The notes below the pieces were generated by a model, which searched no databases, was not told the DNA's origin, and was given only the letters and a program-made list of their open reading frames with translations. Position numbers and translations under genes: made by a program. This document shows, in pieces, positions 1 through 7,350 of a stretch of 13,097 bases of DNA. Each line of letters begins with the position of its first letter. Within the stretch, counting starts at the first letter, position 1. This DNA is from JAYWIG01 sp043789035 (GTDB lineage Bacteria > Pseudomonadota > Gammaproteobacteria > Burkholderiales > Burkholderiaceae_E), in the NCBI GenBank assembly GCA_043789035.1, contig JAYWIG010000138.1, positions 1 to 13,097 of the forward strand, in the 5' to 3' direction.

Positions 1-1781
1 ACCGGCAGAAGTTCTTCGGTATTAGAGAACATTTTCTTTTCGATGACTTCTCGCAACTTTTCATAACTCGTCCAGCTCGGGTTCTTACCACCGTGATTAG
101 CACGTGCACGCAATACGAAATTAACAATTTCGTTTCGAAAATCTTTGGGGTTAGCGATACCCGCGGGCTTTTCAATTTTTTCAAGCTCGCCATTTAATTG
201 AGCTCTATCAAAGCTCTCGCCAGTTTCTTGATCTCGATAGTCTTCGTCCTGAATCCAATAATCGGCATAAGTAACATAACGGTCGAAAATGTTCTGGCCG
301 TATTCGGAGTATGACTCGAGATAGGCTGTTTGAATTTCCTTGCCAATGAATTCAGCATAACGAGGAGACAGAAAGCCCTTGATGAATTCAACATAACGGC
401 GCTGCACTTCTTCTGGCAACTGCTCGCGCAACAATCTCTGCTCAAGCACATACATGAGATGAACTGGATTAGCAGCAATTTCAGTTTGGTCGTAGTTGAA
501 CACCGAGGACAAAACTTTGTATGAAAAGCGCGTCGAAATACCATTCATGCCTTCATCGAGGCCAGCAAAGTCACGGTACTCCTGATAGGTTTTGGCATTG
601 GGTTCGACGTCCTTCAAATTCTCCCCGTCATAGACTCGCATCTTGGAAAATATACTGGAATTTTCTGGGTCTTTGACTCGGGTCAACACTGCGAACTGAG
701 CCATCATCTCTAAGGTGCCGGGGGCACATGGAGCAGAGGATAAGGAACTGTTCTTTAAGAGCTTACGATAGATGCGTACTTCCTCAGTAACTTGCAGGCA
801 ATATGGCACCTTAACAATGTAGACTCGATCTAAGAAGGCCTCGTTGTTGCGGTTATTTCTAAAGGTAGTCCACTCGCTTTCATTAGAGTGCGCAAGAATA
901 ATGCCTTGAAACGGAATGGCTGAGAACCCTTCGGTACCCTTAAAGTTTCCCTCCTGAGTCGCCGTTAAGAGTGGGTGTAACATCTTAATTGGAGCTTTGA
1001 ACATTTCGACAAACTCGAGCAAGCCTTGGTTCGATAGGCATAGGCCGCCTGAGTAGCTGTAAGCATCTGGGTCGTCTTGTGAAAGAGATTCAAGCTTACG
1101 AATATCGACCTTGCCAACCAGAGTTGAAATATCCTGATTGTTTTCGTCGCCTGGTTCTGTTTTAGAAATAGCAACTTGCTTAAGCACAGAAGGTTGAATG
1201 CGAACTACTTTGAATTGAGTGATGTCGCCGTCGTACTCTTTCAAGCGCTTCACTGCCCAAGGGCTCATGATGCCGGTAAGATAGCGCCGTGGAATGCCGT
1301 ACTCTTGTTCGAGTAATGGACCTTCACGCTCGATATTGAATAAGCCGAGCGGCGACTCATTTACTGGCGAGCCCTTCAGCGCATAAATGGGCTGGGCTTC
1401 CATAAGTAATTTCAGGCGCTCCGCGATAGATGACTTCCCTCCACCCACTGGCCCCAACAAATAGAGAACCTGCTTGCGTTCCTCTAGACCTTGAGCGGCA
1501 TGTTTGAAATAAGCCACGATCTGTGCAATGGCTTCTTCCATGCCGTAGAACTCTAGAAACGCCGGGTAACGGCGAATCAGGCGATTAGAGAACAGGCGCG
1601 ACAAGCGCACATCGGTTCGGGTATCTACAACTTCTGGCTCGCCAATTGCGGCAAGCATTCGTTCCGCTGCACTGGCATACGCTAGAGGTTCTCGCTTACA
1701 AAGTTCTAGATAATCTTGTAACGACAACTCTTCGTCGCGACCCAAAACATACGACTTCCGATAGGATTCAAACAGACTCAC
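1..1781 (-). CDS. prkA: PrkA-family serine protein kinase (YeaG-like), 3' end outside the window
   Basis: Cytosolic AAA+-type serine kinase of the PrkA/YeaG family, linked to stress and starvation responses. 593 codons are visible; the family is about 640 residues, so roughly the last 50 are missing past base 1. The start is a GTG at 1781, preceded by a strong GGGAGG about 6 bases upstream; the N-terminus then reads MSLFESYRKSY, as in family members. A Walker A motif, GPVGGGKSS, lies at residues 110-118. Conserved family blocks follow: LHPLLTATQEGNF, IILAHSNESEW, NNEAFLDRVYIVKVPYC, ENSSIFSKMRVYDGE, YAEFIGKEIQTAYLESYSEY and EKIEKPAGI. The reading frame is uninterrupted. In many proteobacteria prkA is followed by yeaH (UPF0229) and a SpoVR-like ycgB gene; the downstream side is not in this window, so that linkage cannot be checked. 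Identification is secure; the kinase role is family knowledge. Confidence 0.97.
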   Translation of the reverse strand, partial: MSLFESYRKSYVLGRDEELSLQDYLELCKREPLAYASAAERMLAAIGEPEVVDTRTDVRLSRLFSNRLIRRYPAFLEFYGMEEAIAQIVAYFKHAAQGLEERKQVLYLLGPVGGGKSSIAERLKLLMEAQPIYALKGSPVNESPLGLFNIEREGPLLEQEYGIPRRYLTGIMSPWAVKRLKEYDGDITQFKVVRIQPSVLKQVAISKTEPGDENNQDISTLVGKVDIRKLESLSQDDPDAYSYSGGLCLSNQGLLEFVEMFKAPIKMLHPLLTATQEGNFKGTEGFSAIPFQGIILAHSNESEWTTFRNNRNNEAFLDRVYIVKVPYCLQVTEEVRIYRKLLKNSSLSSAPCAPGTLEMMAQFAVLTRVKDPENSSIFSKMRVYDGENLKDVEPNAKTYQEYRDFAGLDEGMNGISTRFSYKVLSSVFNYDQTEIAANPVHLMYVLEQRLLREQLPEEVQRRYVEFIKGFLSPRYAEFIGKEIQTAYLESYSEYGQNIFDRYVTYADYWIQDEDYRDQETGESFDRAQLNGELEKIEKPAGIANPKDFRNEIVNFVLRARANHGGKNPSWTSYEKLREVIEKKMFSNTEELLP

Positions 1782-2053
1782 GGCGAACCTCCCAACAGCT
1801 AATGAATAAACGTGGCAGAAATCAATTCGTTGACTTAACGGTCCTCTAATGCGGCATTCTTGTCGATGCTCAATTTGATAGACGTTACTTGTATTACGAT
1901 AATCGGTCAATCGATGTGAGTCGATGGTCACAAATACACAAGGCTATTGACAAACGTCGTAAATGTTAGATTGAGCTGGCTGCGGCGGCTGAAAATAATC
2001 AAGCCCACAATTGGTGCGTTCGCCGGCATGGCGTTGCAGGCGTTAAAAGCGCA

Positions 2054-2419
2054 TTGCGTACTAATCAGCCAATCTCCCAGGTGGATGGCCTGTCATCTGG
2101 CAGTTTTAGCGCTCGTATTCGTGAACTAGCACTACAAAGTTTAGGAGAACCAATGTCGCTGGCATCAGCTGCGGCCCAACGCATGCATAGCACTCGATCG
2201 TTACAACGTAAATTGCAGCTTGAAGGCGCCAGCTATGTCGATCTCATTGCATCCGCTCGCGCAGAGCGTGCTACGCAAATGCTATCTATCAGTAGTCAAC
2301 CAGCGCGCGCGGAAATTGGTTTTACATATGGGTATACAGATCAAGCGCATTTTTGCCGCGATTTTAAACGGTGAGTCGGGATGAACCCGGCTCGATTTCG
2401 AGAGTACTTGAACCAGTAG
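2054..2419 (+). pseudogene. AraC-family regulator remnant (C-terminal helix-turn-helix part) with in-frame stop
   Basis: Only the AraC-type DNA-binding domain is recognisable. It runs from about 2105 (FSARIRELALQSLGEPMSLA) through the first helix-turn-helix (SAAAQRMHSTRSLQRKL) to the second (EIGFTYGYTDQAHFCRDFKR). At 2372-2374 the frame hits TGA exactly where the family has Trp (FKRW). In the same frame the domain then continues VGMNPARFREYLNQ to a TAG at 2417-2419. This points to a TGG-to-TGA change in a once-functional gene. No ligand-binding N-terminal domain can be read upstream: the frame is open only from about 1970 and that part resembles nothing I know. A full regulator is about 300 residues, so the gene is both 5'-truncated and broken. 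The 270 bp between prkA and this remnant hold no other gene I can support. Confidence 0.8.
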
Positions 2420-2443
2420 CGCCGGCGGATGAAAGACTATTAT

Positions 2444-3225
2444 TTATCTGTCTTTCCGAATAATTCCCCTAGGAGTGGCATTGCCGCTAGGTAAAAATAT
2501 CGTATAGCCAGACTTTGCATCGATGGTCGCTCTGGTCGTACCGCCACCTGATATCTCTGTGGTGTAAAGCGGTGTTGATGACGACGGCGCATTAACTTCA
2601 ATCAGCGCATTGCCAGAGTTTGGATTGACATTGGTTGAAGTTGAGGCAGAACCCAACGGAACTTCACTGGTGACTGCAATCGAATCGTAGGTCATTGATG
2701 CTGAAAAATACGGTTCAGCGCCGTGTATGAGTCGAATTTTGGCTTTACCACTAGTGTGTGGAACTCGATTGTCATCAACGATAAATGATTGCTTCGGGTT
2801 TGCCACAGACCCACATGTTATGACGGTGTAATCGCCGCCAGCAACGGATTGCACAATCATCGTTATTTGGGATTTATCGCCCGCTGCCGTTACTCGCAGG
2901 CGGTAGGGTCCTTTGTTAACCGTTGGGAAACCTGACACTTTGCCAGTATCGACATTCGAGGCATCGGGGAAATCGAACTCAAAGCAGATGCCGAATTACT
3001 GAGATACACATCGACACTACCAGCTTTTGTCGCGGTATTAAACACTCGCACTTTGGCTTGGCCCGACGACGGCTCACTCTCTTCTTCACCCAAGAACATC
3101 AAACTAACATTACCTTCTCGCCACCAAGCAACCGCAAGGTAATGATAGTCTCTAGCAAGGTTTTGGCTGGTGTTAGTTAAGACGGTTTCTGATCCACCTC
3201 GTTTAAGTTTTGCTTGAAAAAATGT
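2444..3225 (-). pseudogene. DUF4397 repeat protein, frameshifted and lacking a start
   Basis: Remnant of an envelope or secreted protein built from DUF4397 beta-sandwich units. One minus-strand frame, open from 3225, reads GGSETVLTNTSQNLARDYHY, then AKVRVFNTATKAGSVDVYLS, typical DUF4397 text. Around 2975-2995 the homology jumps by -1 into another frame: FDFPDASNVDTGKVSGF, then GPYRLRVTAAGDKSQITMIV. That frame continues through a further unit (AKIRLIHGAEPYFSASMTYD) to the stop at 2444. The jump is next to a short T-run (CTTTGAG) on the coding strand and no canonical slippery heptamer is in phase, so a one-base deletion or a sequencing error is likelier than programmed shifting. There is no signal peptide or convincing start; the first unit is cut at its 5' end. 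Its tail faces the AraC remnant 24 bp away, making this a degenerate patch between prkA and the glycosyltransferase. Confidence 0.72.
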
Positions 3226-3291
3226 TTAACTAGGAGACTAGCATTGCGAGGATTCTGTCACTCAAAAACCGCGAATTTAATGATTTACCTG

Positions 3292-4809
3292 CTAGTGCAC
3301 CGTTATGCAAGCCGGTTGATTTGGTTTGGGCATCTGTATGCGCCAATATACGCTAGGAAACTGGGGCGCTAAAGATTTAAATGAGGCATCGGTATACTCG
3401 TTCGCGACCTCGAGGGCACCACAACGATCGATTAAATCCTGACTCACCCAAGGGCTAAAGTCGAGGCGATTTTCGATCAATACTTTGGGGTGACTAGGCA
3501 ATTGCAAAGCAATCGCGCCAGCGATGTCATGTTTGCCCACAACAATCATCACTGGTCCACCCAATGCAGCTTGCGCTAATGGTTCCACCTGTCTTGCAGC
3601 CGCTCTTGAATCAAATGATTGCCAGCGAGCTGAGTGATATTTTTGAAAGCCACCCGACATTGTGACGGCACCGTAGAGAATAAAAATACTTTGAATGGCA
3701 ATAAAGCAAAAAACAATTTGCTTTAAGGTCATGCCCGAAAAATAAGACGGGCGAAACAACAAAGAAAGCACTGCGGCAATGCCAAAGTTTAAGAAAGAGG
3801 TACCCCAGTGCATTTGCAGATCAGCACCAGCAAACAAGCCCAATGAGACGATGAAAGCAACAGGTACCAAGCCCCAACAAAGAATCAGTTCAAAACCCAA
3901 TGCAGATTTCGCGGTGGGTTGTACAACCCCAATAGCCACTTTAGCGCGAGTTATACGACTCACCCAAACTAGGCTACCCAAAAAAATCCAAGAAGCGAAG
4001 CCTCTCCCAAGTAGCAAATCGGCCAGCCAGTTTGCCGTGGCTATTACACGCTCCCCTCCTGATAAGCCAGCACCCAATGACGTGGTCTTGGCATAAGTAA
4101 AAGGAGCAAAATTATTATTCACGAGCCAGTTCAAATGGGGCAGAAAAAATGCCACTGCTGTAACCACTACTATTGCCAGACCAATCTGATGCTTTCGCGT
4201 TTGCCAACCACGTTGCAACACCCACAATAGCGCAAGCGAAACTAAGCTCACCACAATTTGATATTTGGTAATGGCACCGAGGCCAACGGCCAGCGCCACA
4301 CCAAACCACCATCGCAGTTTTTCACTTTCGAAAGCCCGGTACGCGCAATACGCGGTGATCGTACTCAGTAGCAGCAAGACAATATTGTGATTGAAGTAGT
4401 TCAAACGCGCGCTGTAGAACGGCACACACATGACAGCCAGACAAACCACAGTCGCATAACGGGCGTCACTCATGCGATTGAGTAGCGACCAAAAAACATA
4501 GAATGCTGTTAAAGCGCAGGCGGCACCTAAGGCCGCAATGGCCATAGGTGATTTACCCAACACCCAAGTGGCAAACCACGCAAGCCAGGTTGGCAGCGGC
4601 GGGTGCTTGTAATAGCCCCACGACAATTTTTCCAGCCAAATTAACTGCTCAATATTGTCTGACGGTGGGGTTAAACTGAATGAGCTAATCACAGTGAGCC
4701 AAATCGCACCAAAAACCAAAAGTATCGCTAAGAAATGGCCATTGGTAATCGGCCAAAGAACAGCCGGTGCGTCTCCCTGCCCTCTCTGAATAATCGCCGA
4801 TTGAGTCAT
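3292..4809 (-). CDS. Polytopic glycosyltransferase, PMT_2/ArnT-like (GT39/GT83 type)
   Basis: A 505-residue inner-membrane protein of the family that moves sugars from polyprenyl-phosphate donors onto lipids, glycans or proteins on the periplasmic face. The N-terminal membrane segment (about residues 26-46) is followed by a periplasmic loop with the family signature DNIEQLIW (D51, E54) and WGYYKHPPLPTWLAWF (residues 64-80); the acidic residues and the HPPL block are typical of PMT_2 proteins. About ten further hydrophobic segments follow to residue 385, and a soluble C-terminal portion ends in ITVH. The ATG at 4809 has no good ribosome site of its own and overlaps the stop of a 32-codon upstream ORF as ATGA, suggesting translational coupling. 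Donor and acceptor cannot be told from sequence. It is flanked by unrelated genes, so it is not part of a visible polysaccharide cluster. Confidence 0.85.
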   Translation of the reverse strand: MTQSAIIQRGQGDAPAVLWPITNGHFLAILLVFGAIWLTVISSFSLTPPSDNIEQLIWLEKLSWGYYKHPPLPTWLAWFATWVLGKSPMAIAALGAACALTAFYVFWSLLNRMSDARYATVVCLAVMCVPFYSARLNYFNHNIVLLLLSTITAYCAYRAFESEKLRWWFGVALAVGLGAITKYQIVVSLVSLALLWVLQRGWQTRKHQIGLAIVVVTAVAFFLPHLNWLVNNNFAPFTYAKTTSLGAGLSGGERVIATANWLADLLLGRGFASWIFLGSLVWVSRITRAKVAIGVVQPTAKSALGFELILCWGLVPVAFIVSLGLFAGADLQMHWGTSFLNFGIAAVLSLLFRPSYFSGMTLKQIVFCFIAIQSIFILYGAVTMSGGFQKYHSARWQSFDSRAAARQVEPLAQAALGGPVMIVVGKHDIAGAIALQLPSHPKVLIENRLDFSPWVSQDLIDRCGALEVANEYTDASFKSLAPQFPSVYWRIQMPKPNQPACITVH

Positions 4810-4904
4810 TGGCTTAAAGATGCACGAGGCACCCCGCCTATAAGTTGCGCAGGCAAATCTAGCAAAATTTTGTTGGGATCCAACGGGTAAGTGATCCAGT
4901 TCAT
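4806..4904 (-). CDS. 32-residue upstream ORF, overlapping the glycosyltransferase start (ATGA)
   Basis: Short ORF reading MNWITYPLDPNKILLDLPAQ and then LIGGVPRASLSQ. Its TGA (4808-4806) overlaps the ATG of the glycosyltransferase gene (4809-4807) in the arrangement ATGA. A GAGG lies about 12 bases before its ATG, further than ideal. It sits about 45 bases downstream of the expected start site of a good sigma-70-like promoter, so it would be the first frame in that transcript. The glycosyltransferase has no clear Shine-Dalgarno of its own, which makes coupling plausible. I recognise no family. It is mildly hydrophobic, with no membrane segment or signal peptide. It could be a regulatory leader, a small protein, or a chance frame. 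Confidence 0.45.
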   Translation of the reverse strand: MNWITYPLDPNKILLDLPAQLIGGVPRASLSQ

Positions 4905-4954
4905 GTAAGCTTGTAACCTCGATCCTAGCGCAAGGGTTCGCACACAGGAGTCTA

Positions 4955-4984
4955 ATTATAGGTGGCGCTTTAAACGCATGTCTG
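4955..4984 (-). promoter_or_regulatory. Sigma-70-like promoter for the upstream ORF and glycosyltransferase
   Basis: On the minus strand a perfect TATAAT occupies 4960-4955. CAGACA (four of six matches to TTGACA) occupies 4984-4979, with an 18-base spacer. Transcription would start near 4948, leaving a leader of about 44 bases before the small ORF at 4904. The promoter is in the 290-bp divergent gap shared with the DUF3297 gene. Seen by eye only. Confidence 0.5.
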
Positions 4985-4994
4985 CGGCATTTGT

Positions 4995-5023
4995 TGCATT
5001 ACATTCGCGAAAAATTCATAAAT
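4995..5023 (+). promoter_or_regulatory. Weak candidate promoter for the DUF3297-frmA operon
   Basis: TTGCAT at 4995-5000 and CATAAA at 5018-5023, separated by 17 bases, are the best sigma-70-like pair I see ahead of the ATG at 5100. The match is poor (three and four of six), so the operon may use an activator or another promoter in the same gap. No FrmR-type regulator gene is present in the window. Confidence 0.2.
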
Positions 5024-5099
5024 CAGGGAGATCATCTTCCAACATTAAGAAACGACACTCCGATAACATAGCGGTTTATTTGTTCAAAAACCATAAGCT

Positions 5100-5357
5100 A
5101 TGACCGACTCACACAACACCCTAACATCTGCGCTTCCTGACAGACTATCTGTCGACCCAAAAAGCCCATACTTCAACGAAGAGGTCTTTAAACAGAACGT
5201 CGGCATTCGATTTAACGGTCTAGAAAAAAGCAACGTAGAAGAATATTGCATTAGCGAAGGCTGGATTCGCATTGCCGCGAGTAAATCGCTTGATCGTAAA
5301 GGGCGCCCTCTGCTGATGAAATTCAAAGGCAAAGTCGAAGCCTTTTTTAAAGAATAG
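5100..5357 (+). CDS. DUF3297 family protein
   Basis: An 85-residue soluble protein of unknown function. The family is recognised from the blocks LPDRLSVDPKSPYFNEEVF, GIRFNGLEKSNVEEYCISEG and WIRIAASKSLDRKGRPL; the length is normal. The protein has no signal peptide or membrane segment. The ATG at 5100 gives the expected short variable N-terminus before PDRLSVDP; no clear Shine-Dalgarno precedes it. The stop is 9 bases before the frmA start, on the same strand, so the two genes are almost certainly co-transcribed. That position makes it the leader gene of a formaldehyde-detoxification operon, but no function follows from this with confidence. Confidence 0.9.
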   Translation: MTDSHNTLTSALPDRLSVDPKSPYFNEEVFKQNVGIRFNGLEKSNVEEYCISEGWIRIAASKSLDRKGRPLLMKFKGKVEAFFKE

Positions 5358-5366
5358 GGTTTACCG

Positions 5367-6485
5367 ATGAAAACACGCGCTGCCGTTGCATGGAAAGCTA
5401 ACGCACCTCTCACAATAGAAACTGTTGATCTCGAAGGCCCACGTTCAGGTGAGGTACTTGTCGAGGTTAAAGCAACAGGCATTTGCCACACCGATTACTA
5501 CACCTTATCGGGAGCTGACCCTGAAGGCATTTTCCCGGCAATTCTTGGCCACGAAGGTGCTGGCATTGTGGTCGACGTTGGCCCCGGCGTCACTACCCTT
5601 AAGAAGGGTGACCATGTTATTCCCCTCTACACTCCAGAGTGCAGGCAGTGTAAGTTTTGCCTTAGCCGTAAAACCAATTTGTGCCAAAAAATTCGCAGCA
5701 CGCAAGGCAAAGGTTTAATGCCCGATGCCACGAGTCGTTTTAGTTTAAATGGCGACCCAATCTTTCACTACATGGGTACCAGCACCTTTAGTAACCACAC
5801 GGTTGTGCCAGATATTTCGCTCGCCAAAATTCGTGAAGATGCGCCGTTCGATAAGGTTTGCTATATCGGTTGCGGCGTCACAACAGGCATTGGTGCGGTG
5901 CTGTTTACTGCAAAGGTCGAAGCCGGTGCCAACGTTGTTGTGTTCGGCTTGGGCGGCATTGGCTTGAATGTGATTCAAGGCGCGCGCATGGTGGGTGCCG
6001 ATAAAATTATCGGTGTCGATATCAACCCTGCGCGCGAACAAATGGCTCGCGAATTCGGCATGACCCACTTCATCAATCCTAAAGAAATCGAAGCGGCGGG
6101 TGGCAACGTTGTAGATGCCATCATTCAAATGACCGACGGTGGCGCCGACTACAGCTTCGAATGCGTGGGCAATACAAAGTTGATGCGTCAAGCACTCGAA
6201 TGCACACATAAGGGCTGGGGCCAAAGCATCATCATCGGTGTGGCTGAAGCCGGTTCCGAAATTAATACGCGCCCATTCCAATTGGTGACAGGCCGTGTTT
6301 GGAGAGGCTCAGCTTTCGGTGGCGCTAGAGGTAGAACCGATGTGCCTAAGATTGTTGATTGGTACATGGAGGGCAAGATCAATATTGATAAGTTGATTAC
6401 CCACACAATGCCGCTTGAAGATATCAACAAAGGCTTCGACTTAATGAAGCGCGGCGAGTCGATTCGCGGTGTGGTTTTGTTTTAG
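5367..6485 (+). CDS. frmA: S-(hydroxymethyl)glutathione dehydrogenase / class III alcohol dehydrogenase
   Basis: Cytosolic zinc enzyme that oxidises S-hydroxymethylglutathione (formaldehyde plus glutathione) to S-formylglutathione with NAD+; the same family also reduces S-nitrosoglutathione. It has 372 residues, the family's usual length. Catalytic zinc ligands are C40 (GICHTDYY), H62 and E63 (GHEGAG) and C169 (IGCGVTTG). Structural zinc cysteines are C92, C95, C98 and C106. The nucleotide-binding fold has GLGGIG at 194-199, with D218 (GVDIN) selecting NAD. R110 in KIRSTQGKGLMPD corresponds to the class III arginine that binds the glutathione adduct's carboxylate. The C-terminus SIRGVVLF is typical. 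The ATG at 5367 has an AGGG about 8 bases upstream. It is second in a four-gene run, 10 bases ahead of the hydrolase that completes the pathway. Confidence 0.97.
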   Translation: MKTRAAVAWKANAPLTIETVDLEGPRSGEVLVEVKATGICHTDYYTLSGADPEGIFPAILGHEGAGIVVDVGPGVTTLKKGDHVIPLYTPECRQCKFCLSRKTNLCQKIRSTQGKGLMPDATSRFSLNGDPIFHYMGTSTFSNHTVVPDISLAKIREDAPFDKVCYIGCGVTTGIGAVLFTAKVEAGANVVVFGLGGIGLNVIQGARMVGADKIIGVDINPAREQMAREFGMTHFINPKEIEAAGGNVVDAIIQMTDGGADYSFECVGNTKLMRQALECTHKGWGQSIIIGVAEAGSEINTRPFQLVTGRVWRGSAFGGARGRTDVPKIVDWYMEGKINIDKLITHTMPLEDINKGFDLMKRGESIRGVVLF

Positions 6486-6495
6486 CGTCGAACAA

Positions 6496-7344
6496 ATGTC
6501 ACTAACGCTAAACAACTCGCATGCTTGCTTTGGTGGGGAGCAGCGCTTTTATCAGCACGACTCACTTGCCATTGGCCTACCAATGAAGTTCGGTGTGTTT
6601 TTACCGCCACAAGCCAGCACGCGTTCTGTACCTGCAATAATTTACCTTGCAGGTTTAACTTGCAATGAAGAAACCTTTGCATTCAAAGCTGGCGCGCAAC
6701 GCGTTGCCGCAGAGCTAGGTATTGCGCTCATCACCCCAGACACTAGCCCTAGAGGCGCGAAGGTTGCGGGTGAAAATGACAGTTGGGATTTTGGAGTAGC
6801 CGCCGGGTTCTACCTCGACGCAACACAAGCGCCATGGGCGAAACACTGGCGTATGGAAAGTTATCTGCTTAAAGACTTACTACCGCAGCTCGCCAGCGAG
6901 TTGGGATTGAATACCGATAAGCTAGGCATCACAGGCCATTCCATGGGCGGTCACGGTGCCTTAACACTAGCGCTTAAACATCAAGATGTTTTCAAATCCG
7001 TATCCGCGTTCGCGCCGATCTGTGCGCCTACCCAATGCCCTTGGGGCAAGAAAGCGTTCGGTGGTTACCTTGGCAACGATGAAGCAACATGGCATTTACA
7101 CGACGCCACTGCGCTGATGGCTACTCAATCAAGTGTGCCGTTTAAAAATGGCATTCTGATTGATCAAGGCTTAGCCGATAAATTCTTGAGCGAGCAATTG
7201 CACCCAGATTTGTTCGCACGTGCCTGCCAGCGAGTTCAACAACCACTTTCGCTACGTATGCACGCTAGCTACGATCACGGCTATTTCTTTGTAGCCACTT
7301 TTATTGAAGATCATTTGCATCATCACGCCGCAAGCCTTTGTTAG
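6496..7344 (+). CDS. frmB: S-formylglutathione hydrolase (esterase D family)
   Basis: Serine hydrolase of the alpha/beta fold that splits S-formylglutathione into formate and glutathione, the second step after FrmA. I place the start at the ATG at 6496, giving 282 residues (MSLTLNNSHACFGGEQRFYQ). The longer frame from 6469 would begin inside frmA, and family proteins begin near this Met. The nucleophile is S149 in GITGHSMGGHGA. The acid is an Asp in LIDQGLADKFL (D223 or D228) and the base is H261 in SYDHGYFF. Other family blocks are YLAGLTCNEETF, PDTSPRG and APICAPTQCPWG. The gene starts 10 bases after the frmA stop and ends 6 bases before the next gene. The ribosome site is weak, suggesting coupling to frmA. 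The symbol fghA is also used for this family. Confidence 0.96.
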   Translation: MSLTLNNSHACFGGEQRFYQHDSLAIGLPMKFGVFLPPQASTRSVPAIIYLAGLTCNEETFAFKAGAQRVAAELGIALITPDTSPRGAKVAGENDSWDFGVAAGFYLDATQAPWAKHWRMESYLLKDLLPQLASELGLNTDKLGITGHSMGGHGALTLALKHQDVFKSVSAFAPICAPTQCPWGKKAFGGYLGNDEATWHLHDATALMATQSSVPFKNGILIDQGLADKFLSEQLHPDLFARACQRVQQPLSLRMHASYDHGYFFVATFIEDHLHHHAASLC

Positions 7345-7350
7345 TACTGA

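Noticed and set aside
1782..1946. TTGACC-type -35 box for prkA in the upstream gap
   Set aside because: No acceptable -10 box at 16-18 bases spacing; not reported as a promoter.
2970..3000. Programmed -1 ribosomal frameshifting in the DUF4397 gene
   Set aside because: TTTCCCC occurs nearby but not in the phase needed for slippage from the upstream frame, and the gene lacks a start anyway.
3179..3250. Possible continuation of the DUF4397 N-terminus in another frame (NASLLVKHFFKQNLNEVDQ)
   Set aside because: The text does not clearly match the domain and would need a second frameshift; not enough to extend the pseudogene.
5745..6281. Long minus-strand ORF of 178 codons opposite frmA
   Set aside because: It is antisense to a gene with full motif support and shows no family features; a codon-bias shadow.
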